Positions 7,379 to 15,046 are shown, counted from the first letter of the stretch. The stretch is DNA of 19,070 bases from an uncultured Lachnospiraceae bacterium (GCA_910585395.1 CAJUCK010000022.1:13843-32912), one strand, 5' to 3'. The notes: a model not told the origin generated them from the letters alone. Program-made: numbers and translations.

Positions 7379-8764
7379 ATGAAAAATATGACCTTAAAAC
7401 ATATTACAGAAGCTTGTCATGGAACTTACATAGGACAAGAGAATAAGATTCAGACAGAAATTAAAGGAGCTGTCACAGACAGCCGTCAGGTGGAAGACGG
7501 ATTTCTATTTATCCCGCTTAAAGGCGCAAGAGCAGACGGGCATGATTTTATTCCTGATGTAATTCAAAAAGGTGCGTCGGCCGTTTTATCAGAGAGATGT
7601 CTTTCAGACTGTGCCGTGCCGTATATTCAGGTGGAATCCTGCGAGCAGGCACTGAAAGAAATTGCAGAATATTACCGCAGCCAGCTTTCCATTCCGATTG
7701 TCGGCATTACAGGCAGCGTGGGGAAAACAAGTACCAAGGAAATGATTGCTTCTGTGCTGTCTCAGAAATATCATGTATTAAAGACCGCTGGGAATTTCAA
7801 TAATGAAATCGGGCTTCCCTTAACTCTTTTGCGTATCCGGCAGGAGCATCAGGCAGCGGTGGTGGAAATGGGGATTTCTGATTTTGGAGAAATGCATCGT
7901 CTTGCCAAGATGGCACGTCCCAATATCTGCCTTATCACCAATATCGGAATCTGTCATTTGGAAAATCTTAAAACAAGGGACGGCATTCTCAAGGCGAAAA
8001 GTGAAATTTTTGATTATCTGGAACCAGAATGCCATATTGTGCTCAACGGAGAGGATGACAAACTTTCCACGATTCAGGAAGTAAAAGGAATTCATCCTTT
8101 GTTCTATGGAGCAGGGAGAGAAATTTATGCAGACCAAATACAAAACTGTGGTTTAAAGGGAGTAAAAGCCAGCATTCATACACCAGAAGGAAGTATTGAG
8201 GTGGATATTCCAATTCCAGGAGAACACAATGTGTATAATGCCATGGCAGCTGCAGGGGTAGGTCTTGCGCTTGGCATGGAGCTGTCAGATATTCAGGCAG
8301 GAATCCAGCAGGCTGAAACCATAGGAGGCCGCAGCAATCTGATAGAGAGCGGCGGACTGCTGGTGCTTGACGACTGTTATAATGCCAATCCAGTCTCTAT
8401 GCGGGCGTCTTTGGACGTGCTTTGCAATGGGCAGGGAAGGACAGTTGCTGTACTGGGAGATATGGGGGAGCTGGGTGAGAATGAAAAGCAGCTCCACTAT
8501 GAAGTAGGTGTTTATGCAGCACACAAACAGATTACCGCTCTTTTTTGCGCTGGAGATTTATCGGAACAAATGGCGCAGGGGGCAGAAGAAACAGGCGGCG
8601 TTGAGGTATTTTATTTCAAAGACAGAGATATAATGACAGAGCGTTTATTAGAATACTTAAAGGAGGGGGATACTGTACTGGTAAAGGCATCCCATTTCAT
8701 GGAATATCCGCAAGTAGTAGAAGCCATAAAAGAAAAATCTTCCTATATATCCGGCAGGAAATAA
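7379..8764 (+). CDS. murF: UDP-N-acetylmuramoyl-tripeptide--D-alanyl-D-alanine ligase
   Basis: A 461-residue Mur ligase that adds D-Ala-D-Ala to UDP-MurNAc-tripeptide, the last cytoplasmic step of UDP-MurNAc-pentapeptide synthesis. Domain 1 (about 1-95) contains VTDSRQV and GARADGHDFI, which contact the UDP part. The P-loop GITGSVGKTST (109-119) and NFNNEIGLPLTL (139-150) belong to the central ATPase domain. AKSEIF (206-211) contains the lysine expected to be carbamylated. GEHNVYNAMAA (281-291) and the MurF hallmark DDCYNANPVSM (331-341) follow before the C-terminal domain. The start follows GGAGG (7369-7373) at 5 nt. It directly follows ddl, whose product is its substrate. The last seven codons and the stop lie inside a long perfect hairpin shared with the convergent plsC gene. 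Confidence 0.96.
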   Translation: MKNMTLKHITEACHGTYIGQENKIQTEIKGAVTDSRQVEDGFLFIPLKGARADGHDFIPDVIQKGASAVLSERCLSDCAVPYIQVESCEQALKEIAEYYRSQLSIPIVGITGSVGKTSTKEMIASVLSQKYHVLKTAGNFNNEIGLPLTLLRIRQEHQAAVVEMGISDFGEMHRLAKMARPNICLITNIGICHLENLKTRDGILKAKSEIFDYLEPECHIVLNGEDDKLSTIQEVKGIHPLFYGAGREIYADQIQNCGLKGVKASIHTPEGSIEVDIPIPGEHNVYNAMAAAGVGLALGMELSDIQAGIQQAETIGGRSNLIESGGLLVLDDCYNANPVSMRASLDVLCNGQGRTVAVLGDMGELGENEKQLHYEVGVYAAHKQITALFCAGDLSEQMAQGAEETGGVEVFYFKDRDIMTERLLEYLKEGDTVLVKASHFMEYPQVVEAIKEKSSYISGRK

Positions 8765-8784
8765 CTGCCGGATATATAGGAAGA
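8731..8784 (-). terminator. 20-bp perfect hairpin, terminator of plsC, overlapping murF end
   Basis: 8738-8757 pairs perfectly over 20 bp with 8765-8784, leaving a 7-nt loop (8758-8764) that contains the murF TAA. On the minus strand the stem is followed by TTTTTCT (complement of 8731-8737), so it is a strong intrinsic terminator for plsC. On the + strand the downstream bases are TGCAAAAAC with no T-tail, so for murF it would act as a 3' stabilising structure rather than a classic terminator. Confidence 0.8.
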
Positions 8785-8795
8785 TGCAAAAACAG

Positions 8796-9536
8796 CTATG
8801 CTGTCATAGATTCGTGATTTTTCAGCATTTCTTCGATTTTGGATTTGGTATAAGCGCCTGAGAATTTCCGTTGTTCTTTTTCCAATTGATTTAGATAGAT
8901 AGGTTCTCCATATTCTACAATTACCCGGCATTTGCGCATAAACGGCATATGCTTTTCCCAGATATCCTGGCTGCCTGTGATGGCGATAGGAATTATCGGA
9001 CAGCCGGTTTTTTCAGCCATTTTTAGGCTGCCTTCTTTGAAGGGGAGCAGTCCGTCTTCTGGATGAGGGTTTCTGGTGCCTTCAGGAAAAATGCAGATAG
9101 AAATTCCGTTGTTAATATACTCGATACCTGTCAGAATCATCTTCAGTCCAGCTTTCATATCTGAACGGTTTAAAAACAGGCAGTAGAGATGCTTCATCCA
9201 GTTTGAGAGCAAAGGAATCTTTTCCATAAAGTCTTTTGAGATATAACCAGTCAGACCCGGACATCTGGAGTATGTAATGACAATGTCAAAATAACTCTGA
9301 TGATTAGGAATATACAATACGGCCTGATCTTTGGGAATCCGGTCCTCGCCGATAACAGTGAGTTTTGTCCCGGTGATAAGCAGAATCACCTTGAAAGCCC
9401 ATTGTACGATCCGCAGACAGCTGATGTCTGCAGCAGAGCGATTAAATTTTTTAATGATTCGTTCCACCAGCATGATGGGAATAGAAAAAATTAGAAAAAG
9501 AATTAAGAAAACAGAAACAAGAATTAATCGTATCAT
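8796..9536 (-). CDS. plsC: 1-acyl-sn-glycerol-3-phosphate acyltransferase (PlsC family)
   Basis: A 246-residue membrane-anchored acyltransferase that converts lysophosphatidic acid to phosphatidic acid in phospholipid synthesis. An N-terminal hydrophobic helix (about 3-24) and a second apolar stretch (about 44-56) precede the catalytic domain. The four family motifs are visible: NHQSYFD (78-84, the H-X4-D catalytic pair His79/Asp84), the region around LNRSD (122-126), FPEGTRN (150-156, phosphate binding) and IIPIAI (181-186). Length is normal. The ATG at 9536 is preceded on the complementary strand by AAGGTAG at a suitable distance. It is a single gene converging with murF and diverging from the lipoprotein region. 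Acyl donor (acyl-ACP or acyl-CoA) cannot be read from sequence. I see no clear promoter for it. Confidence 0.92.
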   Translation of the reverse strand: MIRLILVSVFLILFLIFSIPIMLVERIIKKFNRSAADISCLRIVQWAFKVILLITGTKLTVIGEDRIPKDQAVLYIPNHQSYFDIVITYSRCPGLTGYISKDFMEKIPLLSNWMKHLYCLFLNRSDMKAGLKMILTGIEYINNGISICIFPEGTRNPHPEDGLLPFKEGSLKMAEKTGCPIIPIAITGSQDIWEKHMPFMRKCRVIVEYGEPIYLNQLEKEQRKFSGAYTKSKIEEMLKNHESMTA

Positions 9537-9726
9537 GTCATCTACCTTTCAGTCAGAAAAATAATATTGCGAACCTCAACAGATCTATCTAAAATAAAGG
9601 TTTTTGAAAGCCGGCAGAAATTCGCCTTATTCTATTATACAGAGGTACTTGAAAAAATACAATCATAAATGTGAGGAAAGTTTTATACAATATGAAGAGA
9701 ACGTATTAATTGTAAAGGAGCTGCCA

Positions 9727-10142
9727 ATGAAAAGATGTATTTTTTCCCCAGCATATTTATGCAGTCTGCTGTTCGTGCTTCTGCTTATGGGGATTTTATC
9801 AGCGGGCTGTGGACTGGAAGAGACAGACGGGCAGAAACTGGAAGATGTATCGTATACCATTTTAGAAGAAAAGGAGATTCCAAAGGAGTTCTTATCTGTG
9901 ATAGAAGAGAAAAACTGACTTATACAGATCAGGAACATCTTTACATAGCTGTTGGCTATGGAGTGCAGCAGACAGGGGGGTACAGTATCGCTGTTAATCA
10001 GTGCTATTTGACGAAAAATGCCATTTATTTTGACACTACTTTAGTGGGACCTTCCAAAGGGGAGCAGGTTAATCAGGCAAAATCTTATCCATATTTGGTA
10101 GTGAAAACAGGATATTCTGAAAAAAGTGTTGTTTTTGAATAG
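9727..10142 (+). pseudogene. Frameshifted lipoprotein with PrcB-like C-terminal domain
   Basis: Translation from the ATG at 9727 (AAAGGAG at about 9714-9720) gives a 63-residue product. It has basic residues KR, a hydrophobic signal segment and a lipobox LSAGC, then EDVSYTILEEKEIPKEFLSVIEEKN and a TGA at 9916-9918. The next frame (-1) continues the same domain from about 9909: LTYTDQEHLYIAVGYGVQ, then TGGYSIAV, NAIYFDTTLVGPSK and SYPYLVVKTGY, to the stop at 10142. The break lies at an A5 run (9910-9914); a one-base slip there joins the two parts as IEEKKLTYTD. The GYG/TGGYSI/LGPSK-like pattern is that of the PrcB C-terminal domain family of secreted lipoproteins in Clostridia, whose function is unknown to me. 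It could be a true mutation, an assembly error or a ribosomal shift. It stands alone, divergent from plsC. Confidence 0.75.
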
Positions 10143-10320
10143 GAAAAATAAAAACTCCTGAGGACAAGTCAAAAGTTATCTCTGAAAGAAGCATACCGTT
10201 CAGAGGCATTCCAGAAGGTATGATTTCACCGAAAATGCTCATAATAAAATCATAACAATCCCGGGGCGGGCCAGGCACAGAAAATGGAATATGGCATAAA
10301 ATAAGCTAACAGGGAAACCA
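10143..10320. other. Non-coding stretch upstream of the murA promoters
   Basis: There is no convincing gene here. Two small inverted repeats can be seen: CTCTGAA (10180-10186) with TTCAGAG (10199-10205), and TATGATTT (10219-10226) with AAATCATA (10247-10254). Neither has a good T-tail on the + strand; the first has TTTT nearby when read on the minus strand. The stretch may hold the 3' end of the lipoprotein transcript. A 69-codon minus-strand frame spanning 10069-10278 shows no family features. Confidence 0.4.
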
Positions 10321-10348
10321 TTTACAAATTGATAAAGTGTGTTATAAT
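10321..10348 (+). promoter_or_regulatory. Distal promoter P1 of murA
   Basis: TTTACA (10321-10326) is followed after 16 bp by a consensus TATAAT (10343-10348). The predicted start is near 10355, which falls in a small inverted repeat just upstream of the second promoter. Confidence 0.6.
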
Positions 10349-10354
10349 AGTACA

Positions 10355-10380
10355 TGACAATTTTGTCAATGGCTTGACAA
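10355..10380. repeat. TGACAA inverted/direct repeat between murA promoters
   Basis: TGACAA (10355-10360) and TTGTCA (10363-10368) form a 6-bp inverted repeat with a 2-nt centre. A third copy, TGACAA, begins at 10375 inside the -35 element of P2, 20 bp from the first. It could be an operator, or a chance consequence of -35-like sequence. Confidence 0.35.
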
Positions 10381-10403
10381 AAGAAGCAATATGTTACTAT
10401 AAT
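10374..10403 (+). promoter_or_regulatory. Proximal promoter P2 of murA
   Basis: Perfect TTGACA (10374-10379) and perfect TATAAT (10398-10403) are separated by 18 bp. The predicted start is near 10410, leaving a leader of about 30 nt that contains the AGAGGTG ribosome binding site. Confidence 0.8.
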
Positions 10404-10439
10404 AACTTCTTGTACGAAAACAGAGCATAGAGGTGCAAT

Positions 10440-11732
10440 ATGGAACAGTATGTGATCAGAGGAGGTAATCCGTTAGTCGGCGAGGTGGAAATCAGCGGCG
10501 CGAAGAATGCAGCGCTGGCGATTCTGGCTGCAGCAATCATGACGGATGAAACCGTAACAATAGATAATTTACCCGATGTTCGGGATATTAATGCTTTGCT
10601 TCAGGCAATGGGTGATATTGGAGCAAAGATAGACAGAGTGGATGCACACACAGTGAAGATTAACGGTTCTTTTGTAAAGGATATTCCAGTAGATTATGAT
10701 TCTATGAAAAAGATTCGGGCTTCCTATTACCTGCTGGGTTCACTTTTGGGAAAATATAAACATGCAGAGGTAACTCTTCCAGGAGGCTGCAATATCGGCA
10801 GCCGTCCCATGGATCTTCATATCAAGGGATTTCGGGCGCTGGGCGCCCATGTGGAGATACGCAACGGCGCTGTGGCAGCAGAGGCAGAATGGCTTAGAGG
10901 CAGCCATATATATCTTGATAAAGTATCAGTGGGAGCTACTATTAATATTATGATGGCGGCAGCCATGGCTGATGGAAAGACTACCATTGAAAATGCAGCC
11001 AAGGAACCTCATGTGGTGGATGTGGCAAACTTTTTGAACAGTATGGGAGCCAATATCAGAGGAGCTGGAACGGATGTAATTCGGATCGTAGGTGTGGAAA
11101 AGCTTCACAAGACAGAGTATTCTGTTATTCCCGATCAGATCGAGGCAGGGACCTTTATGTTTGCGGCGGCAGCTACTAAGGGTGACGTCACTGTTAAAAA
11201 TGTAATTCCCAAACATTTGGAGGCAACTACGGCAAAACTTTTAGAAGCTGGCTGTGAGGTAGAAGAATTTGATGATGCTGTGCGTGTGGTGGCATCGAAG
11301 CCTTTGCGCCATACTCAGGTGACTACGCTCCCCTATCCAGGATTTCCGACAGATATGCAGCCGCAGATGTCTGTTGTTCTGGGTGTTGCGCTGGGAACCA
11401 GCACAGTAACAGAGAGTATCTTTGAAAACCGTTTTAAATATGTGGATGAGCTGACCCGTATGGGTGCAGATATTAAGGTTGAGAGCAATATTGCAATTAT
11501 CAATGGGGTAAAAGGGTACACAGGCGCAAGAGTCAGCGCTCCAGATCTCAGAGCTGGTGCAGCCCTTGTGATTGCAGGTCTGTCAGCAGAAGGCGTTACG
11601 ATAGTGGATGATATTCACTATATTCAAAGAGGATACGAAGCTTTTGAAGAGAAGCTTGCAGGGCTGGGGGCACAGATCCGAAGAGTGGAGACAGAGAAAG
11701 AAATTCAGAAATTCCAGTTCAGAGTGGGCTGA
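10440..11732 (+). CDS. murA: UDP-N-acetylglucosamine 1-carboxyvinyltransferase
   Basis: A 430-residue enolpyruvyl transferase that moves enolpyruvate from PEP to UDP-GlcNAc, the committed cytoplasmic step of peptidoglycan synthesis. Visible features are ISGAKNAAL (18-26) with catalytic Lys22, and PGGCNIGSRPMDLHIKGF (114-131), whose Cys117 is the residue alkylated by fosfomycin in sensitive enzymes. The presence of this Cys rather than Asp suggests fosfomycin sensitivity of the protein itself. Other family segments are DQIEAGTFM in the middle and PYPGFPTDMQPQ (by 300-311). Length is normal. The ATG follows AGAGGTG at about 10429-10435. Clostridia often carry two paralogues (MurA and MurZ types), and I cannot say which this is. 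It is monocistronic, with two upstream promoters and its own terminator. Confidence 0.96.
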   Translation: MEQYVIRGGNPLVGEVEISGAKNAALAILAAAIMTDETVTIDNLPDVRDINALLQAMGDIGAKIDRVDAHTVKINGSFVKDIPVDYDSMKKIRASYYLLGSLLGKYKHAEVTLPGGCNIGSRPMDLHIKGFRALGAHVEIRNGAVAAEAEWLRGSHIYLDKVSVGATINIMMAAAMADGKTTIENAAKEPHVVDVANFLNSMGANIRGAGTDVIRIVGVEKLHKTEYSVIPDQIEAGTFMFAAAATKGDVTVKNVIPKHLEATTAKLLEAGCEVEEFDDAVRVVASKPLRHTQVTTLPYPGFPTDMQPQMSVVLGVALGTSTVTESIFENRFKYVDELTRMGADIKVESNIAIINGVKGYTGARVSAPDLRAGAALVIAGLSAEGVTIVDDIHYIQRGYEAFEEKLAGLGAQIRRVETEKEIQKFQFRVG

Positions 11733-11752
11733 GTAAAAACTATGAGATGGCA

Positions 11753-11790
11753 GGAAGCATGAGGAAGCCGTTCCGGATGCTTCCCTTTTT
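11753..11790 (+). terminator. Intrinsic terminator after murA
   Basis: GGAAGCAT (11753-11760) pairs with ATGCTTCC (11777-11784). A short inner pairing of GGAA with TTCC is possible, and the stem is followed by C and TTTTT (11786-11790). It lies about 20 nt after the murA stop. Confidence 0.85.
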
Positions 11791-11901
11791 GTGTGTGAAA
11801 ATATCTTTCCGGTTGAAATGCATAAAAAACAATCTGTAAGGGTATGGTAATAAAAGTAAAAAACTCTAAATTAATGTGCAGTTTTTGTGAAGGAGGACAT
11901 T

Positions 11902-13743
11902 ATGCTATATCCAATTTTGACACCATCTCGTTTTTTATGTGATTTGAGCGGTATTTGGAAGTTTAAACTGGACACTGGACGGGGATTTGATGAAAAATGG
12001 TACGAAAAACCTTTGGAGGATGCCATGACCATGCCAGTTCCGGCTTCCTATAATGATTTGAAAGAAGGGATTGATTTTAGAGATCATTATGGCTGGGTAT
12101 TTTATCAGAGATGTATCTCTCTGCCAGAATTGATTGGCGAACAGCGGGTGGTGCTGCGCTGTGATGCAGTGACTCATCATGCAAGGATATATCTGGATGG
12201 GGAGATGGTGTGTGAACATCGAGGCGGCTTCCTGCCGTTTGAGGTAGAGATTGCCGACAAAATGACAAAAGGAGAACATTTACTTACCATTGCTGTAGAT
12301 AATGTGATAGATTACACCACTCTTCCAGTGGGAGGCAAGGGAGATATGCTGGGAGGGCTCATGGGAAGCATGTCAGAGACCGGCAGTTTTAAACCACAGA
12401 ATCATCCCAACTTCGATTTTTTTAATTATTGCGGAATCACCCGTCCTGTACGAATTTATACCACCCCAAAATCTTATATCAGGGATATCACCCTGGTTCC
12501 GAGAGTGGAGGGAACCAAGGCAGAGTTATGCTATCAGATAGATGCAGCGGATGAAACGGACAATCTGGCAGATCTGGAAGAATGTAAGGTGGAAATATAT
12601 GACCAGGAAGGAAATCTGGCAGCAGAAAGCACAGGAATAAATGGAATTCTCAACCTTAGCCAGGTTCATCTCTGGCAGCCTTTAAATGCTTATTTATACC
12701 AGGTGAAGGTAAAGTATGGCAAAGATGAATATACCTTGCCTTATGGAGTGCGTACAGTACGCGTGGAAGGTGAGAAATTTCTGATCAATGAAAAACCCTT
12801 CTATTTCAAAGGTTATGGCAAACATGAAGATACTTTTCCAAATGGAAGAGGGATTCATCTGCCAATGAATACCAAAGACATCTCTCTGATGAAGTGGCAG
12901 GGGGCCAACAGTTTTCGCACCAGCCATTATCCCTACAGTGAAGAGATGATGCGGTTATGCGATCAGGAAGGGATTGTAGTCATTGATGAAACGACAGCAG
13001 TAGGCGTCAATCTGCAGTTTGGAGGAGGAGCAAATTTTGGCGGAGAGAAAATTGGTACTTTTGATCCGGAGCATGGCGTAAAAACGCAGGAACATCACAA
13101 AGAGGTGGTGCGCGATTTGATTTCCAGGGACAAGAATTATGCCTGTGTGGTTATGTGGAGTATTGCCAATGAACCAGATTCCGCGGCTGAGGGAGCATAT
13201 GAATATTTTAAACCGCTGTATGACCTGGCTAGAGATTTGGATAAGCAGAAGCGGCCCTGCACTCTTGTAAGTGTGCAGATGGGTGAACCAGAGAAGGATT
13301 GTTCTGGGCAATTAAGTGATGTAATCTGCTTGAACAGGTATTATGGATGGTATTTTGGCGGACCAGACTTGGAGGGACCAGAACTTGCACTGCGAAAAGA
13401 GCTGTCTTACTGGAAAACACTGGGAAAGCCAGTGATATTTACAGAGTATGGTGCAGATACGGTTATGGGATTTCATGATACTACGCCAGTGATGTATACA
13501 GAAGAATATCAGGTGGATTATTATAAAATGAATAACCATGTTTTTGATGAGTTCAGCATGGTGGTTGGGGAACAGGTATGGAATTTTGCCGATTTTGCTA
13601 CCAGCCAGAGTCTGCTGCGGGTCCAGGGAAATAAAAAGGGTATCTTTACCAGAGACCGTAAGCCCAAACTCGTGGCTCATTATTTCCGTCAACGCTGGCA
13701 GGAGATACCCGATTTTAATTATAAGCAGAATATGGAACAATAA
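11902..13743 (+). CDS. uidA: Beta-glucuronidase, GH2 family
   Basis: A 613-residue retaining GH2 hydrolase that removes terminal beta-D-glucuronic acid, in gut bacteria from host glycans and from drug or steroid glucuronides. Domain order is a jelly-roll sugar-binding domain (about 1-185), an immunoglobulin-like domain (about 186-285) and a TIM barrel (about 286-600). Acid/base Glu424 lies in IANEPDS, nucleophile Glu515 in FTEYGADT, and the glucuronate-reading Asn-Lys pair in GNKKG (576-580). These residues separate it from beta-galactosidase. Residues 370-398 form an active-site loop of the Loop-1 type seen in the E. coli and Clostridium perfringens enzymes. There is no signal peptide, so it acts in the cytoplasm. 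The ATG at 11902 follows AAGGAGG (11890-11896); a GTG at 11887 is upstream of that site. No glucuronide transporter or regulator is adjacent. Residues 144-169 form a Gly/Met-rich insertion. Confidence 0.94.
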   Translation: MLYPILTPSRFLCDLSGIWKFKLDTGRGFDEKWYEKPLEDAMTMPVPASYNDLKEGIDFRDHYGWVFYQRCISLPELIGEQRVVLRCDAVTHHARIYLDGEMVCEHRGGFLPFEVEIADKMTKGEHLLTIAVDNVIDYTTLPVGGKGDMLGGLMGSMSETGSFKPQNHPNFDFFNYCGITRPVRIYTTPKSYIRDITLVPRVEGTKAELCYQIDAADETDNLADLEECKVEIYDQEGNLAAESTGINGILNLSQVHLWQPLNAYLYQVKVKYGKDEYTLPYGVRTVRVEGEKFLINEKPFYFKGYGKHEDTFPNGRGIHLPMNTKDISLMKWQGANSFRTSHYPYSEEMMRLCDQEGIVVIDETTAVGVNLQFGGGANFGGEKIGTFDPEHGVKTQEHHKEVVRDLISRDKNYACVVMWSIANEPDSAAEGAYEYFKPLYDLARDLDKQKRPCTLVSVQMGEPEKDCSGQLSDVICLNRYYGWYFGGPDLEGPELALRKELSYWKTLGKPVIFTEYGADTVMGFHDTTPVMYTEEYQVDYYKMNNHVFDEFSMVVGEQVWNFADFATSQSLLRVQGNKKGIFTRDRKPKLVAHYFRQRWQEIPDFNYKQNMEQ

Positions 13744-13750
13744 AATTGTA

Positions 13751-14863
13751 CTAAATTATTTTTACAATCTCAAGTTCTGGATGGGACAGCATATCAATGA
13801 CAGATCCATCGTCCATCTGGATCATAGGTTTCGTTAGGTGCTTCGAATTGATCATAACAATGGTTGCGCTCTGGCCGCTGTTTAACAGTACCCGGTTATT
13901 CTGATAAGTGCTGGCAATTCTGTCTAAGAAAGTCAGAATATATTGAGGACTGTATTTCTGCAGACCATCTTTCTCGAACATTGCAATTGCTTGGAAGGGG
14001 CACAGCGGAGAACGGTAGGAGCGGGCGGCGGTAGTGGCGTCATAGACGTCTGCAATCGCTATAATTCCGGCATAGTCGTCAATATCGCTGCCATTAAGCC
14101 CCTGGGGATAACCAGAACCGTCATGGCGTTCATGATGGTGAAGCGCTGCTTTTTTAATTCGGTCATCCAGAGGAAGTTTTTTTAAAATTTTATATCCAAA
14201 CAGGGGATGCTGTTTGATAAGCGTAAATTCATCATCCGTATATTTGTCTGGCTTGTTGAGGATTTCATCTGGAATGGAAGTTTTTCCAATATCATGAAAT
14301 AATCCGCACAAGGTGAGGACATCCCGTTCTTGGGGAGAGAAACGAAGCCATTTTCCAATAATCCGTGCAATTAAAGCGACGTTCAGACAGTGTGCATAGA
14401 CACTGTCGTCGTCCAGGCGCATATTATGTAATTTATCAAATAAATCAACGGTAGTTCTGCAGACAGAAATCATAGAGGTAAAATTTTTCAGTATCTGCTT
14501 TGTATCTATAGGGGCTTCTGGATGATTGATAATGGAATCAAAAACCTCATGAATGGAATTGATTTGTTTGGTATACTCTATCTGATATTTCATAAATTCC
14601 GGCTGTGCCTTGATCCGCTGAGAATAGGAGGGATTGGAAGCACGGCTGGGATTGGGGATAGACGCCGCAGAGCCCGGCTCGCCAGTTCCTTCTGCGTCTG
14701 CTTCTATAATATTCACTCTGGAAACACTATAAAAGGACAGCCGATATATAGATTCAGAAGTCAGTGTAGTGTTTGCATCCAGAATTCTCTGTCCACTGCT
14801 GGTAAATATTGGTTCCGCAACAACCATTCCAGGCTGTAGGTCTTTGATAGATAAATTTTTCAT
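13751..14863 (-). CDS. HD-GYP domain protein, probable cyclic-di-GMP phosphodiesterase
   Basis: A 370-residue cytoplasmic protein. The N-terminal module (about 1-55, LSIKDLQPGMVVAEPIF) is common before HD-GYP domains and is followed by a Ser/Pro/Gly-rich linker (about 56-85). The HD-GYP domain (about 145-320) keeps His158, the HD pair His190/Asp191 in LFHDIGKTSIP, HHHERHDGSGYP (242-253) with the GYP triplet, and IADVYDA (270-276). These are the metal- and substrate-binding residues of cyclic-di-GMP phosphodiesterases of this family. A small C-terminal domain (about 322-370) of unknown role follows. The ATG at 14863 follows AGGGAG at 7 nt; the frame stays open upstream to 14989, but the promoter's predicted start rules that extension out. 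It diverges from the sensor kinase gene and converges on the glucuronidase. No GGDEF protein is in the window. Confidence 0.9.
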   Translation of the reverse strand: MKNLSIKDLQPGMVVAEPIFTSSGQRILDANTTLTSESIYRLSFYSVSRVNIIEADAEGTGEPGSAASIPNPSRASNPSYSQRIKAQPEFMKYQIEYTKQINSIHEVFDSIINHPEAPIDTKQILKNFTSMISVCRTTVDLFDKLHNMRLDDDSVYAHCLNVALIARIIGKWLRFSPQERDVLTLCGLFHDIGKTSIPDEILNKPDKYTDDEFTLIKQHPLFGYKILKKLPLDDRIKKAALHHHERHDGSGYPQGLNGSDIDDYAGIIAIADVYDATTAARSYRSPLCPFQAIAMFEKDGLQKYSPQYILTFLDRIASTYQNNRVLLNSGQSATIVMINSKHLTKPMIQMDDGSVIDMLSHPELEIVKII

Positions 14864-14914
14864 TTCATTTCTCCCTGTTTGATTAGATAAGTAAATATGG
14901 GCCTGCTTAATTCT

Positions 14915-14943
14915 AGTATAAAAATAAAGAAGACATTTGTCAA
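14915..14943 (-). promoter_or_regulatory. Sigma-A promoter of the HD-GYP gene
   Basis: On the complementary strand TTGACA (complement of 14938-14943) is exactly 17 bp from TATACT (complement of 14915-14920). Transcription would begin near 14908, which fixes the start codon at 14863 and excludes the longer upstream frame. Confidence 0.8.
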
Positions 14944-15046
14944 TAAAAAGACCTGGAAAAGTGCTTGTAATCTGAAATGCAGCGTCCAAAGTTTACACAA
15001 ATTTTAGATTTTTTAGAAAAATTCCATAGGATTTTGTCCATAACAC

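Noticed and set aside
9604..9640. Promoter of the lipoprotein (TTGAAA at 9604 with TATTCT at 9628)
   Set aside because: The spacing is 18 bp but the -10 matches only 4 of 6 and several AT-rich alternatives are nearby, so I do not call it.
9904..9920. Programmed -1 frameshift site in the lipoprotein gene
   Set aside because: The heptamer is G AAA AAC rather than a standard X XXY YYZ site, no strong downstream pseudoknot or stem is apparent, and the two frames fit a simple mutation equally well. I keep it only as one explanation within the finding.
10069..10278. A 69-codon minus-strand frame between the lipoprotein and murA
   Set aside because: It overlaps the conserved part of the lipoprotein on the other strand, lacks a binding site and has no recognisable motif.
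13741..13770. Terminator between the glucuronidase and HD-GYP genes
   Set aside because: Only a 6-bp ATTGTA/TACAAT pairing with a 12-nt AT-rich loop is present, too weak to call.
14864..14989. N-terminal extension of the HD-GYP protein by 42 residues
   Set aside because: The consensus promoter at 14915-14943 would start transcription inside it, and the ATG at 14863 has a good ribosome binding site and begins at the conserved domain.
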